Below are positions 36,103-47,865 of a stretch of 64,000 nt of DNA, one piece after another. Below the pieces are notes generated by a model. That model worked only from the letters and a program-made list of their open reading frames with translations, was not told the DNA's origin and did no database searches. Within the stretch, counting starts at the first letter, position 1. Every line of letters begins with the position of its first letter. The position numbers and the translations under genes are program-made. The DNA is from Arthrobacter cupressi (GTDB taxonomy: Bacteria > Actinomycetota > Actinomycetes > Actinomycetales > Micrococcaceae): NCBI RefSeq assembly GCF_900099975.1, contig NZ_FNEI01000001.1, forward strand, positions 496,001 through 560,000, read 5' to 3'.

Positions 36103-39100
36103 AGTTCCGCCTGACTTTGCGCCGCGACCCGGCCGTTGCCAAGGACCTCGCGGTCACCGTTGACGGCCGGGCCACGGTCGCGGATATCGCCGGCGAGCTC
36201 TGGGCCGCCGATCCCGACCGTCAGGGCACCGCGGTCCCGCCGAACCTGTCGCTCAAGGTCGATGAAGCCTTCGTCGGGGCGGGCATGAGCGGCATTGTGC
36301 TCGATCCCGCGGGGAACCTGCTGGAGTCCGGGCTGCGCCCGGGGTCCACGGTGTCCCTGACCCAGGTGAGCGAACAGTTCGCCACCCCGGGCGGCAACCG
36401 CGGCCCGACGGCGGCGACCCTCCGCGTGTTTTCCGGCCCGGATTCCGGGAGCGAGTTTTCGCTGCCGTTCGGCACGAGTTACATCGGCCGGGACCGGGAC
36501 GCCGACATCCGCCTTAGCGACCCGATGACCTCCAAGCGCCACGCCCGCATCACCGTCGCCGAGACCGTGGAGATCGCGGACACCAATTCCGCCAACGGCC
36601 TGCTCATGGACGGCCTGCCGGTCGCGCGGGCAACGCTGAACTCCTCGGACACCGTCACCCTCGGTGACACCACCGTCGGCGTCGTTGCCCTGTCCCGGAA
36701 CCACGGCGCCGCGCCCAGTTCCCCGCTGGTCGACTTCAATCGTTCCCCGCGCGTCGTGCCGCGTTTCGACCCGCCCAAGCGGGTGCTGCCGGCCGGCCCG
36801 AAGCGCCCGGACCACCAGGCCTTCCCGTACATCATGCTCATGGCCCCGCTCCTCATGGGCGGCATCATGTTCGCGGTCACCCAGAACATCCTCTCCGTGG
36901 TGTTCATGATGATGATGCCGCTGTTCATCATCGGCCACTACGTGGACCACAAGGTCCAGTCGAAGCGGCAGATGAAAGAGGCCATCAAGCACTTCCGCGC
37001 CGCGATGCTGGCGTTCCGTGAAGACATCGCCGAGCAGCAGAACGTTGAACGCTCCGTGCGGCTGCAGGAATCGCCGTCCGTGAGCGACACCGTGGACGCG
37101 ATCTACAAGCTCGGTCCGCTGCTGTGGACCCACCGTCCGGAACACAAAGGATTCCTGGGCGTGCGCTTCGGACTGGGCACGGCGCCGTCGCGCATTCCGT
37201 TCGAAGAACCCGGCAGCAACGACACCGAAGCGCAGTACATGCGCGAGATCCAGGAATGCCTCGAACAGGTGCGGATGATCGACGGCGTGCCGGTCGTCTC
37301 CCAGCTGCGGACCTCCGGTTCCTTCGGCATCGCGGGGGAGCGCGGACTGGTCGACGACGTCGCCCGCGGCATGGTCCTGCAGCTGGTGGGACTGCATTCG
37401 CCCGCCGAACTCGTGGTCACCTCGCTGACCTCCGGCCGTTCCCGGGAGCGGTGGAACTGGCTGCAATGGCTGCCGCACGTCGGGTCCGGCCACAGCCCGC
37501 TGTCCGGTGACCACCTCGCCGCGGGGCCCGGCGCCGGCTCCTCCCTGCTGTCCAAACTCGAAGACCTCGTGGAACAGCGCGAGGCCGCCTCCAAGGATCC
37601 GCGGCCGCAGCCGCGCCCCGAACTGGCCAACGAGCACGGCGAGCTCGCCGGCCCGGTGCTGCCCACTGTCCTGGTGGTCGTCGAAGACGACGCCCCCGTG
37701 GACCGCGGCCGACTCACCCGCCTGGTGGAACGCGGACCCGATTCCGGCGTCCACGTCATGTGGGTCGCCGCCAACGTGCAGTCCCTCCCGGCCGCCTGCC
37801 GCGACTTCATGGCCGTCGACGGCGATCACGGCACCACCACGGGCCAGGTCCGGCTCGGCCGCCACACCTACCCGGTGAGCTGCGAAAGCGTCGACGCCGG
37901 ACTCGCCACCCAGCTGGCCCGCATGATGTCGCCCCTGGTGGACGTGGGCAAGCCGGTCGACGACGACTCCGACCTGCCGCGAGCCGTGTCCTACGTGACC
38001 CTGGTGGGCAAGGACTTCATGGACGTTCCGCAGTCCGTGGCCGAACGCTGGCAGGAGAACAACTCCGTGCACTCCAGCGCCGTGCCCAACCGCAAGGACA
38101 ACGGCAGCCTGCGCGCCCTGGTGGGATCCAAGGGCGTGGAACCGTTCTACCTGGACCTGAAGAACGAGGGCCCGCACGCCCTCGTGGGCGGCACCACCGG
38201 TGCCGGCAAGTCCGAATTCCTGCAGTCCTGGGTGATGGGCATGGCCTCCGCCTACAGCCCGGACCGGGTCACGTTCCTCTTCGTGGACTACAAGGGCGGC
38301 GCCGCGTTCGCGGACTGCGTGAAGCTCCCGCACACCGTGGGCCTGGTGACGGACCTTTCGCCGCACCTGGTGCGCCGGGCGCTCACCTCCCTGCGGGCCG
38401 AACTGCACTACCGCGAGCACCTGTTCAACCGGAAGAAGGCCAAAGACCTGCTCGCCCTGCAGCGCGAAGCCGACCCCGAGGCGCCGCCGTACCTGATCAT
38501 CATCGTGGACGAATTCGCTGCCCTGGCCTCGGAAATGCCCGAGTTCGTGGACGGCGTGGTGGACGTCGCCGCCCGTGGCCGGTCCCTGGGCGTGCACCTG
38601 ATCCTCGCCACGCAGCGCCCCGCCGGCGTCATCAAGGACAGCCTGCGCGCGAACACCAACCTGCGGGTCGCGCTGCGCATGGCCGACGAGGACGACGCCA
38701 CGGACATCCTTGGCGTGCCGCTGGCCGCCTACTTCGACCCGTCCATTCCCGGTCGCGGCGCCGCCAAGACCGGTCCCGGCCGGATCCAGGGCTTCCAGAC
38801 CGGTTACGCCGGCGGCTGGACCACGGAGAAGCCGCAGCGTCCCCGGATCGACATTGTCGAGATGGCCTTCGGCTCGGGGACGGTCTGGGAGGCGCCCGCC
38901 CCGGTGGACGCCGCCAAGGAAGACCCCGCCGGTCCGAACGACATTTCGCGGATGACCACCAACATCATCCGGGCCGCGGACTCACTGGGCATCAACCCGC
39001 CCCGGAAGCCGTGGCTGAACGAACTGGCCACCACGTACGACTTCTCCAAGCTGCCCAATCCGCGCACCGATGAACGGCTGCTGCTCGGCGTGGCCGACGA

Positions 39101-40544
39101 CCCCGTGCACCAGGACCAGCCCACCGTGTTTTACGAACCGGACAAAGACGGCAACATGGCCGTCTACGGCACGGGTGGCTCGGGCAAATCGGCGGCGCTG
39201 CGCGGCATCGCCATCGCCGCCGCCGTCACCCCCCGTGGCGGGCCGGTGCACGTCTACGGCATCGACTGCGGTTCGTCGGGCCTGAAGATGCTCGACGGCC
39301 TGCCGCACGTGGGTGAGATCATCGGCGGCGACGACGTCGAACGCGTCGGACGCCTGCTGCGCTGGCTCCGGGACATCGCCGAAGACCGCTCGGCACGCTT
39401 TGCCGACGTCCGGGCCTCCACCATTGTGGAATACCGGAAGCTGGCCAACCGGCCCGATGAGAAGCGCATCTTCGTCCTGGTGGACGGCATGTCCGCGTTC
39501 CGCGAGGCTTACGAATACAGCCGGCTGTCCGCGCTGTGGGACATCTTCCTGCAACTGGCCACGGACGGCCGCCCGCTGGGCATCCACCTGGTGGTCAGCG
39601 GGGACCGGCCGAACTCGGTGCCGGCGTCGCTGCTCGCCTCGATCCAGCGCCGCCTGGTCCTGCGCCTGAGCTCCGAGGACGACTACATGACCCTGGACGT
39701 CCCCAAGGATGTGCTCGGTCCGTCGTCGCCGCCAGGCCGCGGCCTCCTGGGGGACCTGGAGGTGCAGCTGGCCGTACTCGGCGGGAACTCCAACCTTGCA
39801 CTGCAGGCCCGCGAAGTCACCAAGCTCGCCCAGGCCATGCAGCGCCAGGGCATGGAAGAGGCCCCGCAGATCCAGCGCCTGCCGGAACAGGTGGACCTGG
39901 ACATCCTGCCCGCCGGCAGCCCCGACCAGCCGGTCATCGGCGTCGACGACGAGACCCTGGACCCCGCGTCCATCGCCGCCAGGGGCCCTCTTCTGGTGTC
40001 CGGCCCGCCCGGTGCCGGGCGCACGGTGGCGCTCGTCACCATGGCCTACGCCCTGCGCCGCTCCAACCCGGACATGGAGCTCGTCTACATCGGAGCGCGT
40101 CGCTCTGCCGTGGCCGGATTGAAGGTCTGGAACCGTTCCCTGGTGGGGCCGGACGAGGTGGAGGAAGCCGCCTTCGACCTGACCGAACGGTCCACGGAAC
40201 GCCCGGGAACCATGGCCATCTTCATCGAGGGCCTGACCGACTTCACGGACTCCCTGGCCGAGATGTCCATTAACAGCCTGGTCACTGCCTCCATCAAGGC
40301 TGACCAGTGGGTGATCGGGGAATCGGAAAGCTCCACCTGGTCCCAGGCCTGGTCGCTCGCCCAGCCGTTCAAGTCCGGGCGGCGCGGCCTGCTGCTCAAT
40401 CCCTCGGACGTGGAAGGCGACAGCCTGCTCAGCACCTCGCTGGGCCGGATCAGCCCGGACTTCATCCCCGGACGCGGCTACATCGTAGGCCGCGGCAAGG
40501 TCCGCAAAATCCAGGTGGCGCTGCCGCCGGAGAACCGCAGCTAA
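36099..40544 (+). CDS. EccC/EssC-like type VII secretion motor ATPase with ubiquitin-like and FHA domains
   Basis: A 1481-residue membrane ATPase of the FtsK/SpoIIIE class. Residues 1-92 look like a ubiquitin-like (YukD-type) domain; 107-195 are FHA (YIGRDRDADIRLSD, TSKRHARI, NSANG); two membrane helices lie at about 243-281. Three ATPase modules follow. D1 has an intact Walker A (GGTTGAGKSE, Lys704) and Walker B (IIIVDEFAAL). D2 has Walker A GTGGSGKSAA (Lys1030) but VLVDGMS in place of a full Walker B. D3 has GPPGAGRTVA with Arg1308 instead of Lys. FHA-two helices-three ATPases is the EssC layout of type VII secretion. No WXG100 gene is adjacent. Confidence 0.88.
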   Translation: MKFRLTLRRDPAVAKDLAVTVDGRATVADIAGELWAADPDRQGTAVPPNLSLKVDEAFVGAGMSGIVLDPAGNLLESGLRPGSTVSLTQVSEQFATPGGNRGPTAATLRVFSGPDSGSEFSLPFGTSYIGRDRDADIRLSDPMTSKRHARITVAETVEIADTNSANGLLMDGLPVARATLNSSDTVTLGDTTVGVVALSRNHGAAPSSPLVDFNRSPRVVPRFDPPKRVLPAGPKRPDHQAFPYIMLMAPLLMGGIMFAVTQNILSVVFMMMMPLFIIGHYVDHKVQSKRQMKEAIKHFRAAMLAFREDIAEQQNVERSVRLQESPSVSDTVDAIYKLGPLLWTHRPEHKGFLGVRFGLGTAPSRIPFEEPGSNDTEAQYMREIQECLEQVRMIDGVPVVSQLRTSGSFGIAGERGLVDDVARGMVLQLVGLHSPAELVVTSLTSGRSRERWNWLQWLPHVGSGHSPLSGDHLAAGPGAGSSLLSKLEDLVEQREAASKDPRPQPRPELANEHGELAGPVLPTVLVVVEDDAPVDRGRLTRLVERGPDSGVHVMWVAANVQSLPAACRDFMAVDGDHGTTTGQVRLGRHTYPVSCESVDAGLATQLARMMSPLVDVGKPVDDDSDLPRAVSYVTLVGKDFMDVPQSVAERWQENNSVHSSAVPNRKDNGSLRALVGSKGVEPFYLDLKNEGPHALVGGTTGAGKSEFLQSWVMGMASAYSPDRVTFLFVDYKGGAAFADCVKLPHTVGLVTDLSPHLVRRALTSLRAELHYREHLFNRKKAKDLLALQREADPEAPPYLIIIVDEFAALASEMPEFVDGVVDVAARGRSLGVHLILATQRPAGVIKDSLRANTNLRVALRMADEDDATDILGVPLAAYFDPSIPGRGAAKTGPGRIQGFQTGYAGGWTTEKPQRPRIDIVEMAFGSGTVWEAPAPVDAAKEDPAGPNDISRMTTNIIRAADSLGINPPRKPWLNELATTYDFSKLPNPRTDERLLLGVADDPVHQDQPTVFYEPDKDGNMAVYGTGGSGKSAALRGIAIAAAVTPRGGPVHVYGIDCGSSGLKMLDGLPHVGEIIGGDDVERVGRLLRWLRDIAEDRSARFADVRASTIVEYRKLANRPDEKRIFVLVDGMSAFREAYEYSRLSALWDIFLQLATDGRPLGIHLVVSGDRPNSVPASLLASIQRRLVLRLSSEDDYMTLDVPKDVLGPSSPPGRGLLGDLEVQLAVLGGNSNLALQAREVTKLAQAMQRQGMEEAPQIQRLPEQVDLDILPAGSPDQPVIGVDDETLDPASIAARGPLLVSGPPGAGRTVALVTMAYALRRSNPDMELVYIGARRSAVAGLKVWNRSLVGPDEVEEAAFDLTERSTERPGTMAIFIEGLTDFTDSLAEMSINSLVTASIKADQWVIGESESSTWSQAWSLAQPFKSGRRGLLLNPSDVEGDSLLSTSLGRISPDFIPGRGYIVGRGKVRKIQVALPPENRS

Positions 40545-40554
40545 CAGCGGTTCC

Positions 40555-40580
40555 CCGGCGGGGGCCGTCCCGCCGGTTTT
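40555..40580 (+). terminator. Terminator of the kinase/ATPase operon
   Basis: CCGGCGGG (40555-40562) pairs with CCCGCCGG (40569-40576) and is followed by TTTT at 40577-40580, starting ten bases after the ATPase stop codon. It should end the long operon and leave the next gene with its own promoter. Confidence 0.75.
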
Positions 40581-40676
40581 GGCCAGCGAATGGATTTTGC
40601 GGGGACGGGGCGGGCATAGGAAAATTCCGGGACCATCCCCAAGTCCGGGCAGCACCCACTGCCCTTCGAGGCCATC

Positions 40677-41291
40677 ATGACCGTTCGCCCCACCCCGAGG
40701 CACCATGGTGCCGCCCGTGCCGCCGCACGGGCACCCTTCGCCGCGTCCCTGGCGGCGATCCTCCTCGCGCTGCTGCTGTGCGCCTTCCCGTTGCTGTCCG
40801 CCCATGCGGAAGAGCCGGCCAAGGCGTGCCCGCCCGGGCAGGTCTGCGACGTGGTTCCGACCCTTCCGACCGGCTCCGTGAATCCGACGCCGGCCCCCGC
40901 GCCCAGCGAGACGACACCGGCCGACCCTGCGCCGATCATCCAGGAGCCGGCCCCGGCCAAGCCTCCCGTCGTGACCCCGGCACCGGTGGTCCGGGCGCCC
41001 AGCCCCAGCGCGACGGCGGAGCAGGCAGCGACGGTCGGGCCGTCGCCGTCGTCGTCCATGACACCGACTCCGATCCGCTGGACCCCCAGCGCGAGCGCGA
41101 CGGTCGACTCTGCCTGGACCAAGCCCATCGACGACGGCAAGGAAGCAACCCAGGCCGCGCTCGTGAGCGCCAAGCCGTCAACGGGCATGGGTTTCTTCGG
41201 GATCCTCGCCATCATGGCGGGTGTGCTGCTGCTGGGCCTTGGCGGCCTGGCCTTCGCGCTGTGGAGCAGGAACCGGATCGGCGCCCACTGA
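40677..41291 (+). CDS. Secreted proline-rich protein with C-terminal membrane anchor
   Basis: A 204-residue protein. It has a Sec-type signal peptide with probable cleavage after AHA (residue 44), two nearby cysteines (51 and 57), a Pro/Thr/Ser-rich extracellular stalk (60-165) and a membrane helix at about 171-195 followed by a short basic tail. There is no LPXTG sorting motif. I do not recognise the family. It directly follows the type VII-like locus on the same strand but after a terminator, so it may be a partner of that system or unrelated. The ATG has CGAGG nearby. Confidence 0.75.
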   Translation: MTVRPTPRHHGAARAAARAPFAASLAAILLALLLCAFPLLSAHAEEPAKACPPGQVCDVVPTLPTGSVNPTPAPAPSETTPADPAPIIQEPAPAKPPVVTPAPVVRAPSPSATAEQAATVGPSPSSSMTPTPIRWTPSASATVDSAWTKPIDDGKEATQAALVSAKPSTGMGFFGILAIMAGVLLLGLGGLAFALWSRNRIGAH

Positions 41292-41335
41292 GCATCCGGC
41301 TTCCGGTTCTCCGCCCTCTATTCGCTCTGCCGTGA

Positions 41336-44504
<3,169 letters not shown>

Positions 44505-44508
<4 letters not shown>

Positions 44509-45869
44509 AAGCCCGAACCGATCGAGGTCAGCTGCGGCGCTTCGATTCCGGCGTAACGGCTGGCCGGCCGTTCCAGGCCGTAGTGGCCGCGCAGCGTCGA
44601 GGCCGTGTATTCGCGGCGGAAGAGGCCGCGGTCCTGCAGCACCGGCACCACCTGGTCCACGAAGGTTTCCAGGCCTGAGGGGAGCACCGGCGGCATGATG
44701 TTGAAGCCGTCGGCCGCTCCGCCGTCGAACCATTCCTGGATGGCGTCCGCCACCTGTTCGGCGGTTCCGGCGAAGGTGCGGTGGCCGCGGCCGCCGCCCA
44801 GGCGCCCGATCAGCTGCCGCACCGTGAGCTGTTCCCGGCGGGCGAGTTCCACGATCAGGGTGTAGCGGCTCTTGGCTCCTTCGATCTCATCCTCCGAGGG
44901 CAGGTCTGCCGGCAGCTGCCGGTCCAAGGGCAGGTCCTCGGGGGCCACGCGGAGGGTTTTAGCCAGCTGCTCCCGGGCGTACTCGGGCTTGATCAGCTCA
45001 TCCAGTTCGCGCTCCAGCTTCAGGGCCTCGGCCTCGGTGGCGCCGATCACCGGGACGATGCCCGGCAGGATCTTGATGCCTTCCGGGTCGCGCCCGACGG
45101 CCGCCGTACGCGCCTTGAGGTCGGCGTAGAACGCCCGGGCGTCGGCAAGGGTCTGGTGGGCCGTGAAGACCGCCTCGGCGCAGCGGGCCGCGAGATCCTT
45201 GCCGCTCTCGGACGAGCCGGCCTGCACGATCAGCGGGTGGCCCTGCGGGGAGCGCGGTACGTTCAAGGGCCCGCGGACCCGGAAGTGCTTGCCTTCATGG
45301 TCGATGGTGCGGATCCTGCCGGCGTCGCCCCACACACCCTCTGCCTTGTCGGCCACGATCGCGTCGTCGTCCCAGCTGTCCCAGAGCTTCCGGGCCACCT
45401 CAATGAACTCTGCCGCGCGCTGGTAACGGACGGCGTGTGCCGGCTGGTCGTCCACGCCGAAGTTCCGGGCGGCGTCGGGCCCGGCCGTGGTGACAACGTT
45501 CCAGCCTGCTCGGCCGCCGCTCACCCAGTCCACGGAGGCGAAGCGGCGGGCCAGGTTGAAGGGCTCGTTGTAGGTGGTGGAGGCGGTGGCGATGAGCCCG
45601 ATCTTCTCCGTGGCGCCCGCGATGGCGGTCAGCAGCACGGTGGGCTCCAGCTTGCCCGCGGGCCGGCGTCCCACCTCGCCGAACAGCACGGGGGAGTCGG
45701 CGAAGAAGATCGAGTCCAGCTTGCCGCGCTCGGCGATGCGCGCGAGCCGCTGGTAATGCTCCACCTTGGTGTTGGCGATGGGGTCGCTTTCGGGCAGCCG
45801 CCAGGAGGCTTCATGTTGGCCGGTGCTCATGAGGAAGGCATTGAGGTGGAGGGTTCGTGGGGTGCTCAT
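44505..45869 (-). CDS. LLM-class flavin-dependent monooxygenase (NtaA/SnaA/DszA type)
   Basis: A 454-residue bacterial luciferase-like monooxygenase using reduced FMN from a separate reductase. Family features are SWRLPESDP near the N-terminus, FFADSPVLFG, ATASTTYNEPFNLARRFASVDW, SGGRAGWNVVTTA and RSPQGHPLIVQAGSSESG. The ending GFNIMPPVLPSGLETFVDQVVPVLQDRGLFR is typical of the nitrilotriacetate/dibenzothiophene sulfone branch. The substrate may be an organosulfur or chelating compound. The ATG at 45869 has GGAAAGGAA upstream and trims ten residues from the open frame. It ends tail-to-tail with the phosphatase gene, sharing four bases and no terminator. Confidence 0.9.
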
Positions 45870-46143
45870 TGGGTTCCTTTCCTGGGTCCTGGCCGCCAAT
45901 CAACCACGCCCGCGGCGGCCAGCGCCAGCAGCCCGGTCGTTTGGCGAAACAGCGGGAAACGGGGCTTCACGGCCCGCAACCGGACTCAACACGGCGCCAC
46001 GCGAGGCAACACGGGAAGCCCCATCGCAAGGCAACACGGAGACGCTCCGGAAGGGCCGCCGTCGGGCTCGCACAAGTGATAGATCGGTCACGGAAACCCC
46101 CGTTTCGACGGTCCGTGCGTGGGCGCGCGACTACCATGGATCG

Positions 46144-46656
46144 GTGCAGTTACAGATCACCGTCCGTCCCGCCAGGCCCGCAGATTACGACGACGTCGCC
46201 CGCATCACGCTCGACTCATACGTCGCCGCCGGCTACTACGGCGATCCGGAACACCCGTACCTGCGCCAGCTCCGGGACGTCGCCGGGCGGGCAGAACACG
46301 CCGACGTCTGGGTCGCCGAACGCGGCGGGACGGTGATTGGCTCCGTGACGGTGGCTTCGGCGGGCGGCCCCTTCGCGGACATCGCATACGAGGACGAACT
46401 CGAAATGCGCACCCTCGTGGTGGACCCGGCCGTGCAGCGCTCCGGCGCGGGCAAGAGCCTGGTCAAGGCCCTCGTGGACCACGCCCGCTCCCGGGAAGGG
46501 ATCAACGCCGTCGCCCTGACCACCGGGGCCACCTGGGAGAGCGCCAACGCCCTGTACCGGGCCACCGGCTTCGACCGTGTGCCGGAGCGGGACTGGTTCG
46601 TGCCCGGCACCGACATAAAGCTGCTCGTTTACCGGCGCGAGGTCGGCCAGTCCTAA
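46144..46656 (+). CDS. GNAT-family N-acetyltransferase
   Basis: A 170-residue acetyltransferase using acetyl-CoA. It begins MQLQITVRPARPADYDDVARIT and shows the acyl-CoA loop LVVDPAVQRSGAGKSLVKAL (motif A, V-x5-QRxGxG-type) and a C-terminal NALYRATGFDRVPERDW typical of GNAT fold strands 6-7. The acceptor is unknown. A GTG at 46144 is the best start, although no ribosome site is visible and the frame remains open upstream. It is followed by the RidA gene after 56 bases; the two may be cotranscribed. Confidence 0.85.
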   Translation: MQLQITVRPARPADYDDVARITLDSYVAAGYYGDPEHPYLRQLRDVAGRAEHADVWVAERGGTVIGSVTVASAGGPFADIAYEDELEMRTLVVDPAVQRSGAGKSLVKALVDHARSREGINAVALTTGATWESANALYRATGFDRVPERDWFVPGTDIKLLVYRREVGQS

Positions 46657-46712
46657 AGTTTCACCGTAGACCCCGGCCACCGGGCCGGGCGCGGCGACAG
46701 GAGCAGCGCGGC

Positions 46713-47096
46713 ATGCGCAAGACTTACGGTACGGGTTCGGTCTGGGAGCAGTCCCTCGGATACTCGCGTGCGGTGCAGGTGGACAACACCCTTTACATTT
46801 CCGCCACGGCAGCCTCCGGCCCGGACGGCATCGTGGGCGATGACTTCTACTCGCAGAGCAAATACATCCTCGAGAAGCTTGGCACCGTGCTGGAAGACGC
46901 GGGGTTCTCCTACGAGGACGTGGTGCAGTCCAAGCTGTACTTGACGGACATCAGCAAGTGGGAGGACGCCGGCCGCGCCCATGGTGAGGTCTTCGGCGGG
47001 ATCCGTCCCACCCTCACCCTCGTGCATGTGCTGCCGTTCCTGGACCCGCAGATGCTTGTGGAGATCGAACTGGTCGCCCAGAAGAGCGCCAACTAG
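46713..47096 (+). CDS. RidA (YjgF/YER057c/UK114) family protein
   Basis: A 127-residue protein of the RidA family, which hydrolyses reactive enamine/imine intermediates from PLP enzymes or acts as a related deaminase. The conserved Arg lies in GGIRPTLTLVHVLPF, and the core VDNTLYISATAASGPDG and VVQSKLYLTDISKW match the family. The Glu of the active site is in MLVEIELVA. AGGAG lies about ten bases upstream of the ATG. It probably forms a cytosolic trimer. A very long hairpin follows the gene. Confidence 0.9.
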   Translation: MRKTYGTGSVWEQSLGYSRAVQVDNTLYISATAASGPDGIVGDDFYSQSKYILEKLGTVLEDAGFSYEDVVQSKLYLTDISKWEDAGRAHGEVFGGIRPTLTLVHVLPFLDPQMLVEIELVAQKSAN

Positions 47097-47118
47097 CTTC
47101 CAAGCCCGCGCGAACCCA

Positions 47119-47181
47119 GCGCGAACGTACAGTTGAGGCCCTGAAATCCGCGATTTCAGGGCCTCAACTGTACGTTCGCGC
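47119..47181. terminator. 63-base perfect inverted repeat after ridA
   Basis: Two 30-base arms (47119-47148 and 47152-47181) are exactly complementary around a three-base loop. It lies between the convergent ridA and citB-like genes. The outer part GCGCGAACG also occurs in the hairpin at 51334-51370. It could terminate both genes, but the lack of a T-run and the extreme perfection suggest a mobile or dispersed intergenic palindrome. Confidence 0.7.
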
Positions 47182-47199
47182 GTGTGGGAGGGGTGCCGC

Positions 47200-47865
47200 T
47201 CAGCGCCGGCCGGGCACCCCGTAACGGTGTTCCGGACGGCCGGTGGTGCCGTAGCGGAGCTGGATCTCGACGGCGCCGTCGTCGGCGAGCGTGGATAGGT
47301 ACCGCTGAGCGGTTGCCCGGGAGACGCCGACCCGCTCCGCAACCTCCGCGGCCGAGTACTGCTCGCCGGGCTCCAGGGACTCCAGCACCGCCGACTCGGT
47401 GGCCGTGCGTTGCCTTCCCGACGACGAGACCTCCCCGGCGAACAACGCCCGCCGGGCTTTCTCGATGGTTTCCTGGTCGACGGACTGCTGCCGGTCCAGG
47501 ATCCGCCGGTAGCGTGCGTATGCCCGCAATTGCTGCGAGAGGGCATCGGCGGTGAAGGGCTTCAGCAGGTACGCCAGGGCGCCCCGCCGGGTGGCCGTGC
47601 GGATGGATAGCGCATCCGAGGCCGCGGTGAGCATCATGGTGTCCACGTCCAACTGCCCCAGCAGGTCCAGGCCGGAACCGTCCGGAAGATAGACATCCAG
47701 CAGTACCAGGTCCGGGCGCAGGCTGTGCACCGACTGCAGGGCCTGGGCGGTGGATCCGGCCGGGGCCAGGGCCAGGAACCCGGCCACCGAATCCACGTAG
47801 GCCGCGTGCAGCCGGGCCACATGGAAGTCGTCGTCGACAATCAGCACCCTCAGGTCCGTGCTCAC
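47200..47865 (-). CDS. CitB/DcuR-type response regulator
   Basis: A 221-residue response regulator. The receiver domain begins RVLIVDDDFHVARLH, with the phosphoacceptor Asp57 (LVLLDVYLPDGSG) and the conserved Lys in YLLKPF. The C-terminal part has a helix-turn-helix (SAAEVAERVGVSRATAQRYL). This layout is typical of CitB/DcuR/MalR regulators, which control di- and tricarboxylate uptake. The GTG start overlaps the end of the sensor kinase gene by four bases, with AAGGAGG upstream. The target is presumably the divergent citrate transporter. Confidence 0.92.
   Translation of the reverse strand: MSTDLRVLIVDDDFHVARLHAAYVDSVAGFLALAPAGSTAQALQSVHSLRPDLVLLDVYLPDGSGLDLLGQLDVDTMMLTAASDALSIRTATRRGALAYLLKPFTADALSQQLRAYARYRRILDRQQSVDQETIEKARRALFAGEVSSSGRQRTATESAVLESLEPGEQYSAAEVAERVGVSRATAQRYLSTLADDGAVEIQLRYGTTGRPEHRYGVPGRR

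Noticed and set aside
35688..38597. Minus-strand open frame of 969 codons opposite the FHA and ATPase genes
   Set aside because: It spans the junction of two clear plus-strand genes and has the biased His/Arg/Gly composition of a mirror frame.
40020..40022. Arg codon in the third Walker A of the motor ATPase as a sequencing error
   Set aside because: Loss of the lysine in the last module is common in EccC-type proteins, and the surrounding frame is intact.
40545..40676. Search for a WXG100-type gene next to the motor ATPase
   Set aside because: The gap is 132 bases with a terminator and holds no frame with a Trp-X-Gly motif; the other gaps in the locus are also too short or lack one.
45980..46040. 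Three CAACACGG copies upstream of the GNAT gene, considered as an operator array or riboswitch
   Set aside because: Spacing is irregular (20 and 25 bases), there is no dyad symmetry, and the flanks do not match a known aptamer.
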